From: Methanosarcina sp. DH2
Lineage (GTDB): Archaea; Halobacteriota; Methanosarcinia; Methanosarcinales; Methanosarcinaceae
Length of the DNA: 64,000 nucleotides
Assembly (NCBI RefSeq): GCF_020804225.1
Contig: NZ_WJBI01000001.1
Location: 112,942 to 176,941 of the forward strand
Reading direction: 5' to 3'
Part shown: positions 1-7,687 of the stretch, one piece after another
Layout: each line of letters begins with the position of its first letter
Position numbering within the stretch: the stretch's first letter is position 1
Notes under the pieces: model-generated
What the model was told of the DNA's origin: nothing
Seen by the model: only the letters and a program-made list of their open reading frames with translations
The model's database searches: none
Translations under genes and position numbers: made by a program

Positions 1-672
1 TTTGCGGCTGCCGAGGGCGCAGATATTATAGTTACCATGGATTCGGACGGGCAACACAACCCTTCGGATATCCCCAGGCTCGTTGCCCCTATCCTCAGAG
101 GCGAAGCTGACATGGTTAACGGGAGCCGTTACCTGAATGGTCACGCCACGGACACACCTGCATACCGGCGCATAGGCCAGACTATCCTTGACAGAGTTAC
201 GGTCATGAACTCAGGAGTCAAAATTACAGACTCACAGAGCGGGTTCCGTGCTTTTGTAGCCTCCACAAAAGATATCTTCCGCTTCAGCGCGCAGGGAATG
301 GCAATAGAAAGTGAAATGCTTGCAGACGCAGGAAGGGCCGGGTTAAGAGTAAAAGAAGTGGAGATCCAGGTAAGGTACGATGTAGATTGCTCAACCGAAA
401 ACCCGATAAGGCATGGTCTGGTTGTTTTGTTAACAGTTTTTAAGGATATGGAATTTAATAAGCCTCTGTACTACTTTACCCTGCCAGGCCTCATCCTCGG
501 AGCAGGCGGGTTATACATGGGCTTTGGTTTTTTGCGCACTTTTTATCTTGGCGGGGGCCTGGAATTCGGACCGACCATATTGATGATCCTGCTCACTCTT
601 GTCGGAACTTTCATGGGTTTCACCGGGATCATGCTGCATTCTATATCCGGGCTGAGCACGCATCTAAAATAA
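1..672 (+). CDS. GT2 glycosyltransferase (DPM1-like), 5' end cut by window
   Basis: The reading frame is open from base 1, so this is the C-terminal 223 residues of a family 2 glycosyltransferase. The metal-binding motif DSDGQHNP is near residue 14 of the visible part, followed by the NGSRYLNG and DSQSGFRAF motifs typical of polyprenyl-phosphate sugar synthases. Two C-terminal membrane segments follow a LYYFTLPG stretch. It is a near copy of the full gene at 7688-8602: base 1 corresponds to base 7931 there and the first 42 bases are identical. By family it moves a sugar from a nucleotide donor to a polyprenyl phosphate at the inner face of the membrane. The exact sugar cannot be told. Confidence 0.9.
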   Translation, partial: FAAAEGADIIVTMDSDGQHNPSDIPRLVAPILRGEADMVNGSRYLNGHATDTPAYRRIGQTILDRVTVMNSGVKITDSQSGFRAFVASTKDIFRFSAQGMAIESEMLADAGRAGLRVKEVEIQVRYDVDCSTENPIRHGLVVLLTVFKDMEFNKPLYYFTLPGLILGAGGLYMGFGFLRTFYLGGGLEFGPTILMILLTLVGTFMGFTGIMLHSISGLSTHLK

Positions 673-865
673 CTGAAGCAGGAATCCGCGTTTATGCAAA
701 TTAACCTCCTGCAGGTAGTTACCGAGCAAAAGTCGAAATTAAGTTCAATGCTTTTAAAAATCTGAGTTCAGCTTTTCAGGCTCATAAGTCTCTCATTTTC
801 GTAGCATAAGGAAAAGCCTTGCAAAGGTTTGATCCAGAGATTCCATCCTGTTCCCCTCAGATCCA

Positions 866-1180
866 ACGATCAACATTTTGATTCTCGCCTTCTGCCGTCC
901 AGCCAATATTTTTCATAACCAGGAGCTGTACAATTTTAAGAGTCCTTCACCCTTTCCTTAGAAGCCATTCAAATCCGAATTATAATTATAATTATAATTC
1001 TTCCAGATTTTTTCGATTAGTATCAGAATTATAGTTATTATTGAGAGAATAATTAAATTTGACATTGCAGGCGGCACATTATTGAGGAACATTGAAACTG
1101 GTTTTTGTATGAAAAATAGGCTCAAAAAATGAATGTAGTAAGCTGTAAAACAGATCTTGTCTATAGTCTCTAATTTGTCT
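866..1180 (-). pseudogene. 3' fragment of the DUF1624-type acyltransferase gene
   Basis: Bases 866-1180 match the 3' part of the acyltransferase gene at 6047-7207 (there about 6060-6383) along their whole length, with small indels such as an expanded ATTATA run near 981-1000. The match stops sharply after TCTAATTTGTCT. Upstream coding sequence is missing, so this is a broken remnant. A second remnant at 1720-1940 stops at the equivalent base. Confidence 0.8.
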
Positions 1181-1185
1181 AGCTT

Positions 1186-1292
1186 TGAGGATTTGGAGGA
1201 GGGAGTTTGTTGAGATTCTTGTCCGGCTGCGCCGGAGAAATTTGTGGTGGGTGCCGGAACTGAATAAATATCAAATTTAGGTTTTTAATAAA
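1186..1292. repeat. Dispersed repeat R1, copy 1
   Basis: This stretch follows the acyltransferase fragment and resembles 1985-2077, 3315-3372, 8768-8830 and the tail at about 4228-4257. Shared features are a GGAGTTTG-like start, GAGGTGCCGGAACTG-like middle and a tail close to AAATCAAGTTTT. Read on the minus strand the copies give similar short peptides ending in PPAQP or PPKRP, but none has a proper start, so they are treated as a nucleotide repeat. Confidence 0.6.
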
Positions 1293-1411
1293 GGCAGTCT
1301 GACCAAAAATTTTTAATTTTAGTGCGATTTTTGCTTTTAAACCTTTCGAATTCATTTTAAATATTTTGGGCACGTTGTCAGTTTAAACAATTTATTCTAA
1401 GGTGGTTATTC

Positions 1412-1567
1412 ATGAAATATATAAAAAAAATTTGCCCAATTTGCAACCATGAATTCTTTGTTTTAAAAGCTGTGGAAGATAAAGCCTTCTATTGCACCCT
1501 TGAGTGCCTTATAAAGGCTCAGGAGGACTCTGAAATGCAGGAAAGCTCTTTACAATTTTTGTCGTGA
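1412..1567 (+). CDS. Small zinc-finger protein, TRASH-like (51 aa)
   Basis: A 51-residue frame starts at ATG 1412, seven bases after a good ribosome site (AAGGTGG at 1399-1405). Four cysteines are arranged as CPIC (residues 8-11) and CTLEC (28-32), a CxxC-x16-CxxxC pattern with aromatic residues before the second pair. This resembles the metal-binding TRASH/YHS-type small domains. The protein has no membrane segment. It may sense or carry a metal, or act as a small regulator; this is inference. It stands alone between two acyltransferase fragments. Confidence 0.6.
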   Translation: MKYIKKICPICNHEFFVLKAVEDKAFYCTLECLIKAQEDSEMQESSLQFLS

Positions 1568-1719
1568 TTTTTGTCGTGATTTCTGGCTGGGTTCCATCTG
1601 GGTTTCTATTTTCTCCCCTTTAACTTTAGGAAAAGTCCTGTGACCAAATCACGATTTTAATCCATAATAATCCGCTTGAGGGAAGCGCAGGTTTATAAAA
1701 CTTACTTAGTCCATATCGA

Positions 1720-1940
1720 TTTGCCTGAAATGCAAACTTCTGATCACTCTCACAGCCGTCTACAATTCCATCATACCCGGCGGTCAGTATTTTAATGCTC
1801 ATCTTTTTGATGCTCACCTTTTCGGTGCTCACTTTCTGCCGTCCAGCCAATATTTTTCTAAACAGAATATATTAAAACGGCTCAAAAAATGAATGTAATA
1901 AGCTGTAAAACAGATCTTGCCTGTGTCCTCTAATTTATCT
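1720..1940 (-). pseudogene. Second fragment of the acyltransferase gene, with internal deletion
   Basis: This is similar to the 3' end of 6047-7207 and to the bases just past its stop. It keeps the C-terminal GEHQ-type tail and the KICFTAYYIHF stretch but has lost roughly 190 bases between them (junction near 1852-1880). It ends after TCTAATTTATCT, the same break as the fragment at 866-1180. It is not a functional gene. Confidence 0.75.
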
Positions 1941-1944
1941 GACG

Positions 1945-2140
1945 AGGGCCTGGGAGTTTTCCGGTGGGGGTTTTGAGAGGTCGGAGAGGGTGGTTTGCTG
2001 AAATTCTGGTAAGGTTGCGCCGGGGGAGTTTGGGAAGGGGGCCGGGACTGGGGAAATATACAAATCAAGTTTTTAAAATTGTAGTCCTCTTGAGCGCAGC
2101 GAAACGGACCGCGTGCTCCCGAAGCGCAATTCGGGTGGCG
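1945..2140. repeat. R1 copy 2 joined to a two-hairpin repeat
   Basis: Bases 1985-2077 are an R1 copy. They run into a hairpin repeat at about 2085-2135: a GTCC...GGAC stem, then CCCGAA (2118-2123), loop GCGCAA, TTCGGG (2130-2135). The second stem is perfect. The element sits at the 3' end of hepT, between it and the acyltransferase fragment. Confidence 0.65.
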
Positions 2141-2163
2141 CAACTCGGCTGACACTACCATAA

Positions 2164-2586
2164 TTAGTCGTATTTGGAAATCAGGTACTTTGCAATGTAT
2201 TCAGCAAAAAGTTCCAGATCGTCAATGTCATTTTGGAGGTGGGAATAAAGCTTTTCCAGATCAATATCTGCATACATATGAACGAGCACATTTCTAAAAC
2301 CGGCAGCAGGTGCCAGCTTCTTGGCAAACTTCTCCGGGAGGATATCGTGCTGGCCAAGTACCAGGATAACTTCTCTATAGGTGTCCGGACGCCTCAGTTT
2401 CTCAACGGAAATGATCATCTCGCAGATATCAATCATGCAGGCAAGGGAGATTTCCATATACCTTTCAACCGCTCCCCTCAAAGTACGGTTGTTCCTTATC
2501 TCCTCAATATCATACTGTTGATATTCTCTGAGGGCACTGACATACTCCCCAAGCTGCTCGAGCTTGAAGTTGATCTCTTTTATCAT
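2164..2586 (-). CDS. hepT: HepT-like HEPN toxin (DUF86)
   Basis: This 140-residue all-helical protein matches the HepT/DUF86 family in length and pattern. The HEPN catalytic motif is visible as RNVLVH followed by MY (near residues 97-104), i.e. R-x4-H with the tyrosine region that MntA modifies in characterised pairs. By family it is an RNase toxin of a type VII toxin-antitoxin pair. Its ATG overlaps the stop of mntA (ATGA, 2583-2586), so the two are translated together. The pair lies between two R1 repeat copies, which suggests an acquired cassette. Confidence 0.9.
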   Translation of the reverse strand: MIKEINFKLEQLGEYVSALREYQQYDIEEIRNNRTLRGAVERYMEISLACMIDICEMIISVEKLRRPDTYREVILVLGQHDILPEKFAKKLAPAAGFRNVLVHMYADIDLEKLYSHLQNDIDDLELFAEYIAKYLISKYD

Positions 2587-3026
2587 TGAAACCCGCTCTT
2601 TGCTATCCTTTTCAGGTTCTCTTTTGCATGCCTTTCGATGTGATACCGCTCGTCCAGATATCTGGACATAATTTTTGTCTCAAACTTTACCCTTGAAGGT
2701 TCATCGGACTTTAAAATGATCCCGTCACGTATAACATTATACGTCAGAAGGAGAGGAGAATTGTTGAGTATGACAAGGTCTACGTTGTTCGTTTCAAGAA
2801 GAACTGTAAGTTCGCCTATTAATTCCAGCTCAAGGTCAAAAGCTTTCTTTTGTAAAAGCGTATCATCAAAAAGCACAGCGATATCTATGTCGCTCAGGCA
2901 GTTGGCTTCTCCCCTGACAGTTGATCCGAAAAGATAGGCTACCTTAACGCCTTCAACTCTGGAGAAAAATTCCCTTAGCTTCTGTTCAAGCTGTTCAAGA
3001 TCTGATTGTGGCATAGCGGGCTGCAT
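2583..3026 (-). CDS. mntA: MntA-like nucleotidyltransferase antitoxin
   Basis: This is a minimal nucleotidyltransferase of 147 residues. The motif GSTVRGE...SDIDIAV gives the GSx10DxD signature, and VDLVIL supplies the third acidic residue. In studied systems MntA adds AMP to a HepT tyrosine and so silences the toxin. A GTG lies at 3038 in frame, but ATG 3026 is preferred because AGTGATC, complementary to the 16S rRNA end, lies just upstream. The ATGA overlap with hepT marks a two-gene operon. The 79-codon frame immediately upstream (3039-3278) is not convincing. Confidence 0.88.
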   Translation of the reverse strand: MQPAMPQSDLEQLEQKLREFFSRVEGVKVAYLFGSTVRGEANCLSDIDIAVLFDDTLLQKKAFDLELELIGELTVLLETNNVDLVILNNSPLLLTYNVIRDGIILKSDEPSRVKFETKIMSRYLDERYHIERHAKENLKRIAKSGFQ

Positions 3027-3314
3027 ACAGTTGATCACTTATGACTTTATGCTACCTCTGTTTATAATTTGTGCAAGCTTCACAATTTTCCTGGTCTGCT
3101 CCTTCATTGACTGCAAAAAATTGAGATGCGAACTTTGCTGGCTTAACTCTGTCAGAAAATAGTTAATTATTGTGGTCTTCAAGCTTTTTTTCTTTGATTT
3201 CCAGGTGTCGGAGCTCTCACCGGCAGATGGAGGCGGCCGACCTTTCCAAAAAATTGCTGCGTGGAAGCTGTAATGCAAACCCAGGGCTCTTCTTTTTTCA
3301 CGTATTTTTTATTA

Positions 3315-3372
3315 AGGTTGCTTCGGGGGAGTTTGCAGAGGTGCCTGAGACTGACGAAAAGTAAAATTGAGT
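3315..3372. repeat. Dispersed repeat R1, copy 3
   Basis: GCTTCGGGGGAGTTTGCAGA and the following bases match 8768-8830 closely, including the preceding CACGTATTTTTTATT. The copy lies between the MntA-HepT pair and the RHH/RelE cassette. Confidence 0.65.
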
Positions 3373-3453
3373 TGTAATTCTCGGTTATTAAGCACGCCGT
3401 GGGTATGTTTTAAATATATGCAATTGCACACATATATGTAAAAGAGGAAAATT

Positions 3454-3609
3454 ATGAAAAGATTCACGATTTCTGTTCCCGATGACCTGAAAAAAGAGCT
3501 TGATTCAATGGCTGATATTAACTGGGCAGAGGTAGCCAGGAAAGGGATTGAGGACAAAATTAAAAACCTTGAAAAGTTTGAAGCCCTTGAAAAAAGAGGT
3601 GATTTATGA
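3454..3609 (+). CDS. Ribbon-helix-helix antitoxin-like protein (51 aa)
   Basis: ATG 3454 follows AGAGGAAA at a good distance. The product begins with a short beta strand (RFTISVP) then a helix, turn and helix (NWAEVARKGIEDKI), the ribbon-helix-helix DNA-binding fold found in VapB/RelB-type antitoxins. At 51 residues there is almost nothing beyond the DNA-binding part. The next gene is a longer paralogue (ITIPLTDDL, KWSEVARHSIRKR) and their ends overlap by three bases (ATG 3606, TGA 3607-3609). It may be a duplicated antitoxin that regulates the cassette without neutralising the toxin; this is inference. Confidence 0.75.
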   Translation: MKRFTISVPDDLKKELDSMADINWAEVARKGIEDKIKNLEKFEALEKRGDL

Positions 3610-3896
3610 TGGCAACGATTACAATACCTCTTACAGATGACCTTTACAGGAGGATGGAGCATTTTTCCTGGGTGAAATGGTCTGAGGTTGCAAGGCACTC
3701 CATCCGGAAAAGGGAAATATTTGAGAATTATTTAAGGTCTGGAGAACTATCTGACGAAGACGCTGATTTCTGCGATAAAATTGACTGGCACCCTGTAGAT
3801 GAAATATCTTTAAAAAAGGATTTTGCGCAAAAATTAGATAATTCGAAAAAAGAAACCTCTATGGAGGTTAAAGACATCTCTGATATCTTTGAGTGA
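3606..3896 (+). CDS. Ribbon-helix-helix antitoxin
   Basis: This 96-residue protein has an N-terminal ribbon-helix-helix (ITIPLTDDLYRR, then VKWSEVARHSIRKRE). It has an acidic C-terminal tail of about 50 residues (SDEDADFCDKIDW...), the usual toxin-binding part of such antitoxins. Its stop overlaps the next frame (GTGA at 3893-3896), so antitoxin and toxin are coupled. It is expected to bind its own promoter together with the RelE-like partner. A second ATG at 3609 is possible. Confidence 0.8.
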   Translation: MMATITIPLTDDLYRRMEHFSWVKWSEVARHSIRKREIFENYLRSGELSDEDADFCDKIDWHPVDEISLKKDFAQKLDNSKKETSMEVKDISDIFE

Positions 3897-3901
3897 TCGG
3901 A

Positions 3902-4171
3902 ATGTCATACGCCCTTTTCATAGTTCCATCCTGTAAAAAAGAGATTAACAAAGCATGTAAGAATAATGCGCAACTGAAACACTCTTTGACCAAAAAAATA
4001 CAGGAGATCCGTGAAAATCCCACTCACTATAAACCTTTAAGAAACGATCTTTGTGGTCTGCGCAGAGTGCATGTTCTTAAAAGCTTTGTCCTTATCTTCA
4101 ACGTAGACGAGAGCGAAAATTCCGTAACCCTTATCAGTTTTTCACATCACGATGCTGCTTATTCACGTTAA
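3902..4171 (+). CDS. relE: RelE/ParE-superfamily toxin
   Basis: This 89-residue protein (92 if GTG 3893 is used) has the RelE-fold pattern: YALFIVPSCKKEINK at the start, a central PLRNDLCGLRRVHV stretch and a VLIFNVDE...SFSHHDAAY end. Relatives cut mRNA on the ribosome or poison gyrase; which applies here is unclear. ATG 3902 was chosen because the mature domain begins with MSYAL, although AGTGATC lies only a few bases upstream. It is the third gene of a cassette with two ribbon-helix-helix proteins. Confidence 0.82.
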   Translation: MSYALFIVPSCKKEINKACKNNAQLKHSLTKKIQEIRENPTHYKPLRNDLCGLRRVHVLKSFVLIFNVDESENSVTLISFSHHDAAYSR

Positions 4172-4199
4172 TCGAGAATTTTTTTCACAAAACCTTCGA

Positions 4200-4590
4200 G
4201 ACTTCAGAAATGGTTTTCTGGAACTCGGGCAGCAAAAAATAAAAATCAAGTTTTAAAAATCTGTATTTCTACAAATTAGACTTCTCCTTCTCTTTATTAT
4301 AGTCCTCCCGAGTAAAATGATTCTAAGCCATAAGTTAGTCCACTTGAGCAAAGTTCACTGTTAAAACCCCTAAATTACTCCTCTTGAGCGAAGCGAAAAG
4401 AGCCGCGTACTCCCTATACGCAATTCGGGCGAGGCGTAATTCGGGCGAGTCGCAATTTGGAAGGTAAAAGCTGTGGTTTTATAAGTTAGTCCTCTTGAGC
4501 GTAGCGAAAAGGACCTCGTGCTGTTGCACTTGCAGTGCAACTCCCAGAAAATCTTCGATTTCCTGTGATCCCGAAGCGAAACTCGGGTGC
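4200..4590. repeat. R1 tail plus three two-hairpin repeat copies
   Basis: This gene-free stretch opens with an R1 tail (about 4228-4257), then three degenerate copies of a hairpin unit near 4304, 4374 and 4489. The last has GTCCT (4489-4493) pairing with AGGAC (4510-4514) and CCCGA (4570-4574) with TCGGG (4583-4587). It also carries an extra insert with GTTGCAC (4523-4529) pairing with GTGCAAC (4535-4541). The order of parts parallels 8800-9125, including the phrase ATAAGTTAGTC, so the two are paralogous. Confidence 0.7.
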
Positions 4591-4672
4591 CAAAACAAAT
4601 ATATGATACGCAATAAATAGTATGATTCAGGCAACTCCAGTATAGAACTTTTTTAACTGGCAGGATAAGTGT

Positions 4673-4882
4673 ATGAAAATCAAAATACCAGCGATGGGGT
4701 CCTTATTAAAAGATATGGATATCGTAGACTCCGAATTTGGGCCGAATAGTATAAATGAAGAAAAAGTAAGTAAATTTTTACCCTTCAGCAGGGGTAGCGT
4801 AAGAATTTCCAGTGACAGGTACTATACGGCTTCCAGATATGAAGCAAGGAAGAAAAAGGTCTACGGTACAAAATTGCCCTGA
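4673..4882 (+). CDS. Small hypothetical protein (69 aa)
   Basis: ATG 4673 opens a 69-residue basic protein with no membrane segment. The second half has SVRISSDRYY and RYEARKKKVYG. I do not recognise the family. The ribosome site (AGGATAAGTGT) is weak. It lies 65 bases upstream of a HEPN-like membrane protein gene in the same direction and could be its partner. Composition resembles neighbouring coding sequence. Confidence 0.45.
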   Translation: MKIKIPAMGSLLKDMDIVDSEFGPNSINEEKVSKFLPFSRGSVRISSDRYYTASRYEARKKKVYGTKLP

Positions 4883-4947
4883 TATTTCGTATTTTTCTTT
4901 GAAACTTTTTTTGAAACAAACTTTTTGAAACAAACTTTTTGATTGCT

Positions 4948-5631
4948 ATGTCTTCCATTTCATTTGACTCCGGGGAAGCTGAACAGATTCAAGAAATGCT
5001 TGATGTCTATTTCTTTGTCAAAGAATTGCTCCTCTATAACGAAGTAATAGATCCGGAAGGGTATACGTCTCCACAAATTTTAAATGAGCTGAGAAATGCC
5101 TATGACCATATCAATAGAGCCCTGAGGAAAAAACTTAATCCGGACAACCCGGGCAGCAACATAAAAACTGATGACGAATACGTATCCCAGAATCTGGATA
5201 AAGCAATAGGTCATGTTTACCGGGCCTGTTACGATACTCTTGATTGGCTGAGTTTAAACGTAAGGGAAGAGATCCAGGAAAGCCTTGCTCCCTACTCGCA
5301 TGAAACAATCAACACTGTTATACCTAACTATTATTCCGGACTGAGAAAAGAAATCATAAATTATGAAGAAAAAATATCTCAGTTGAGGGCAAGTAAGGAT
5401 ATAGCTTCCTTAGACCAGAATTCCCTGGTAGAATACACTGAGATTGTTAAAAATTTGCAGAGCATTAGAAAACAAGTCAATGACAGTATGGAAAGTCTTT
5501 CGGAATATGAAGAAAAAAGGAACAATGAAATGCTTAAGATGAATCGTATCATCACGACGCGGGATGTTGGAGTCGCACTTTTTACCCTTTTTCTTGGAGC
5601 AATAATAAATTACTTTTTTAACATTGTATAA
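4948..5631 (+). CDS. HEPN-like protein with coiled coil and C-terminal membrane anchor
   Basis: This 227-residue helical protein has RNAYDH near residue 49, which fits an R-x4-H HEPN motif, followed by IGHVYRACYDTLDWL. Residues about 125-195 (KEIINYEEKISQLR...ESLSEYEEKR) are likely coiled coil. The last 22 residues (VGVALFTLFLGAIINYFFNI) form one membrane segment, so the protein is tail-anchored with its bulk inside the cell. TTG 4939 would add three residues; ATG 4948 is chosen. There is no clear ribosome site, and a direct repeat TTTGAAACAAACTT lies just upstream. Function is unknown; toxin or defence roles are possible but unproven. Confidence 0.6.
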   Translation: MSSISFDSGEAEQIQEMLDVYFFVKELLLYNEVIDPEGYTSPQILNELRNAYDHINRALRKKLNPDNPGSNIKTDDEYVSQNLDKAIGHVYRACYDTLDWLSLNVREEIQESLAPYSHETINTVIPNYYSGLRKEIINYEEKISQLRASKDIASLDQNSLVEYTEIVKNLQSIRKQVNDSMESLSEYEEKRNNEMLKMNRIITTRDVGVALFTLFLGAIINYFFNIV

Positions 5632-5756
5632 CTTAAACCTTTCCAGATCTTCGCTTTTCAGCTTCTTCCCTAATTTAAATGCCAGTATCATCAATTTAAC
5701 TGGTTAAGCTGGATTTTCTGCAATCATTTTTTAATTTCTTTTTTATATCCTTTTAC

Positions 5757-5909
5757 ATGGTAAGTTATAGACGCAGGACCCCTGCAGGAAGAAAATCAGC
5801 TTCTTGCAGTTCTACCGTGGATCCAGAGCCTCTTAGCTTAGTGGAGAAAGAAGCTATAAAAGAGTCTCTCGAAGACATAAAACATGGCCGGGTTTACACT
5901 TTAGAGTAA
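5757..5909 (+). pseudogene. Likely antitoxin remnant (50 codons)
   Basis: ATG 5757 to TAA 5907-5909 ends with AIKESLEDIKHGRVYTLE, the typical C-terminus of small antitoxins, which usually continue E-V-K-K-E. Here TAA is directly followed in frame by codons for VKKE, so the frame looks cut by a nonsense change. There is no toxin gene next to it. Confidence 0.4.
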
Positions 5910-6046
5910 GTTAAGAAAGAGCCTGGTTTTTAATGGGATATTCATACTGTTTTTAAAAGGGAAGCTGCAATCTTACTGGTTTTCCAATCTTACTGGTTTT
6001 CACCTGAATGCAAACTCTGATCACTCTCACAGCCGTCTACAATCCA

Positions 6047-7207
6047 TCATACCCGGCGGTCAATGTTTTGGTGCTCACCTTTTTGATGCTCTCCTTCTGC
6101 AGTCCAGCCGATGTTTTTCATAACCAGAACCCTGTACAATTTTAAGAGTCCTTCAGTTCCTTTCCTTAGAAGCCATTCAAATCCGAATTTATAATTGTAA
6201 TTCTTCCAGATTTTTTCGGTTTGTATTAGAATTACAGTTATTACTGAAAGAATAACTAAATTTGATATCGCAGACGGCACATTATTAAGGAACATTGAAA
6301 CTGGTTTTTGTATGAAAAATAGGCTCAAAAAATGAATATAATAAGCTGTAAAACAGATCTTACCTATGTTCTCTAATTTGTCTAAGAAACTAAAATGAAG
6401 TTTTTTATGGTCTATGTATATAACAAGTACGGAGAATATAAAATAGTGAAGGCTGCATAAAAACAAAAATACTGGGAACTGGCCTCTTGCAACTGATGGC
6501 AAATCTGTGTTGAATGTAGCGTATATCAATGAACTTGCAATTAGAAAGATGGCTGAAAAAATCAACAGAGCCTTATCATTTTTCAATTGTTTGTTTTGAT
6601 ACAATTCATAGGCTACGCGTCCGTACAAAAAGTATCCTATCCAGGGGAACAGAGGAAAAATACCGGTTATTAAAAAATTAAGAGATTCGTGAAAATAATT
6701 GCTGATTATGTAAGTTATGATAAATGCCGAAATTGTGGCGAGAATTTTTGATTTGAAATTGTTGGGCACAAGCAGCCCCAGAATATATCCGGCTCCAATA
6801 ACCTGGAATATTCCCCAGTGGAAAAGATCTATCTTATAAGTATGCCCTGTTACGGAAGAAAAAAGAGAACTGAAAAAGAGGCCTACAATTATGTAGGGTA
6901 TTAATGGGATTATATAAATGAGGAATCCTCTGAAGAATGATTCCGGAAAGATGTACTTTTTAGACGAATTTTTTAACCTGGATGACAAAAACAGATCATA
7001 ACTGAAGCCAGAAATAATCAAGAAAAACGGACCTGCCAGAATGAATGACCAGTTAGATATCCAGCCCAGAGGTTGAGAGATATGGGCTTCAATCATAAAT
7101 AATAACGCAAGCCCTCTGCAAATATCTACGGCATGTAGTCTGGAGTTTGATCTGTGATTCGAACCGGGTGTATCAAAAGACATCTTAACCGACATTTTAA
7201 CCCACAT
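6047..7207 (-). CDS. Multi-pass membrane acyltransferase (DUF1624/HGSNAT-like)
   Basis: This 386-residue membrane protein has about ten hydrophobic segments. The first carries AVDICRGLALLFMIEAH, the D-x-x-R-G...H pattern of heparan-alpha-glucosaminide N-acetyltransferase-like proteins. Such enzymes pass acetyl groups across a membrane to sugars, which fits a polysaccharide locus; the substrate is unknown. In-frame starts exist at residues 1, 5 and 9. The C-terminal tail repeats GEHQ and looks like added sequence. It is transcribed divergently from the GT2 gene at 7688. Broken copies of its 3' half lie at 866-1180 and 1720-1940. Confidence 0.75.
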   Translation of the reverse strand: MWVKMSVKMSFDTPGSNHRSNSRLHAVDICRGLALLFMIEAHISQPLGWISNWSFILAGPFFLIISGFSYDLFLSSRLKNSSKKYIFPESFFRGFLIYIIPLIPYIIVGLFFSSLFSSVTGHTYKIDLFHWGIFQVIGAGYILGLLVPNNFKSKILATISAFIITYIISNYFHESLNFLITGIFPLFPWIGYFLYGRVAYELYQNKQLKNDKALLIFSAIFLIASSLIYATFNTDLPSVARGQFPVFLFLCSLHYFIFSVLVIYIDHKKLHFSFLDKLENIGKICFTAYYIHFLSLFFIQKPVSMFLNNVPSAISNLVILSVITVILIQTEKIWKNYNYKFGFEWLLRKGTEGLLKLYRVLVMKNIGWTAEGEHQKGEHQNIDRRV

Positions 7208-7687
7208 CAGTTACTATTTTGGGATCACTACCTTAAAAAAAGTTTAACTTGTTAATATAGGGCTAATTTATCTTTTCTTTAGCCTCTGGATCTGAATAAT
7301 TGCAATCCTCATCTTTTTACATTTCCTTATTGAAAAATATTCTCTCAACTAATTAATTTTTAGTGAATTACACACTGCAGTTATTTAAGTTATTTGATTT
7401 GTATTTATCACGTCTCAGCCTTACTTTTTCCAACCTGTTTCTCGCAATTATATATTATTTTTATTCGCACCGGTTCATTTAGATGAGTTTTTATATCTGG
7501 AAACTGCTTCCTTTTTAAGAATTGGTCCTGCAGTGTCAATTTGTAAGGGCTTTTTCAAATCTGGATAATGGTGTTGCGTTTTATCATAAGACTCAAAATA
7601 TAATTCAAATTAGAGGTTTATTCTTCCAGCAAGGGGTGGATTAAAACGGGTGCAAAACTGACGGCTGAAAATGGTTTTCAATCCCCG
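7208..7687. promoter_or_regulatory. Divergent intergenic region between acyltransferase and GT2 genes
   Basis: This 480-base AT-rich stretch has no convincing gene. It should hold both promoters. TATA-like AATTATATATTATT (about 7446-7459) and TTTTTATATCTGG (about 7488-7500) are candidates for the plus-strand GT2 gene. I see no strong palindrome. Confidence 0.4.

Noticed and set aside
3039-3278. 79-codon minus-strand frame ending next to mntA
   Set aside because: No domain is recognisable and the first half reads through sequence with no coding character; the C-terminal part might be a remnant but cannot be shown.
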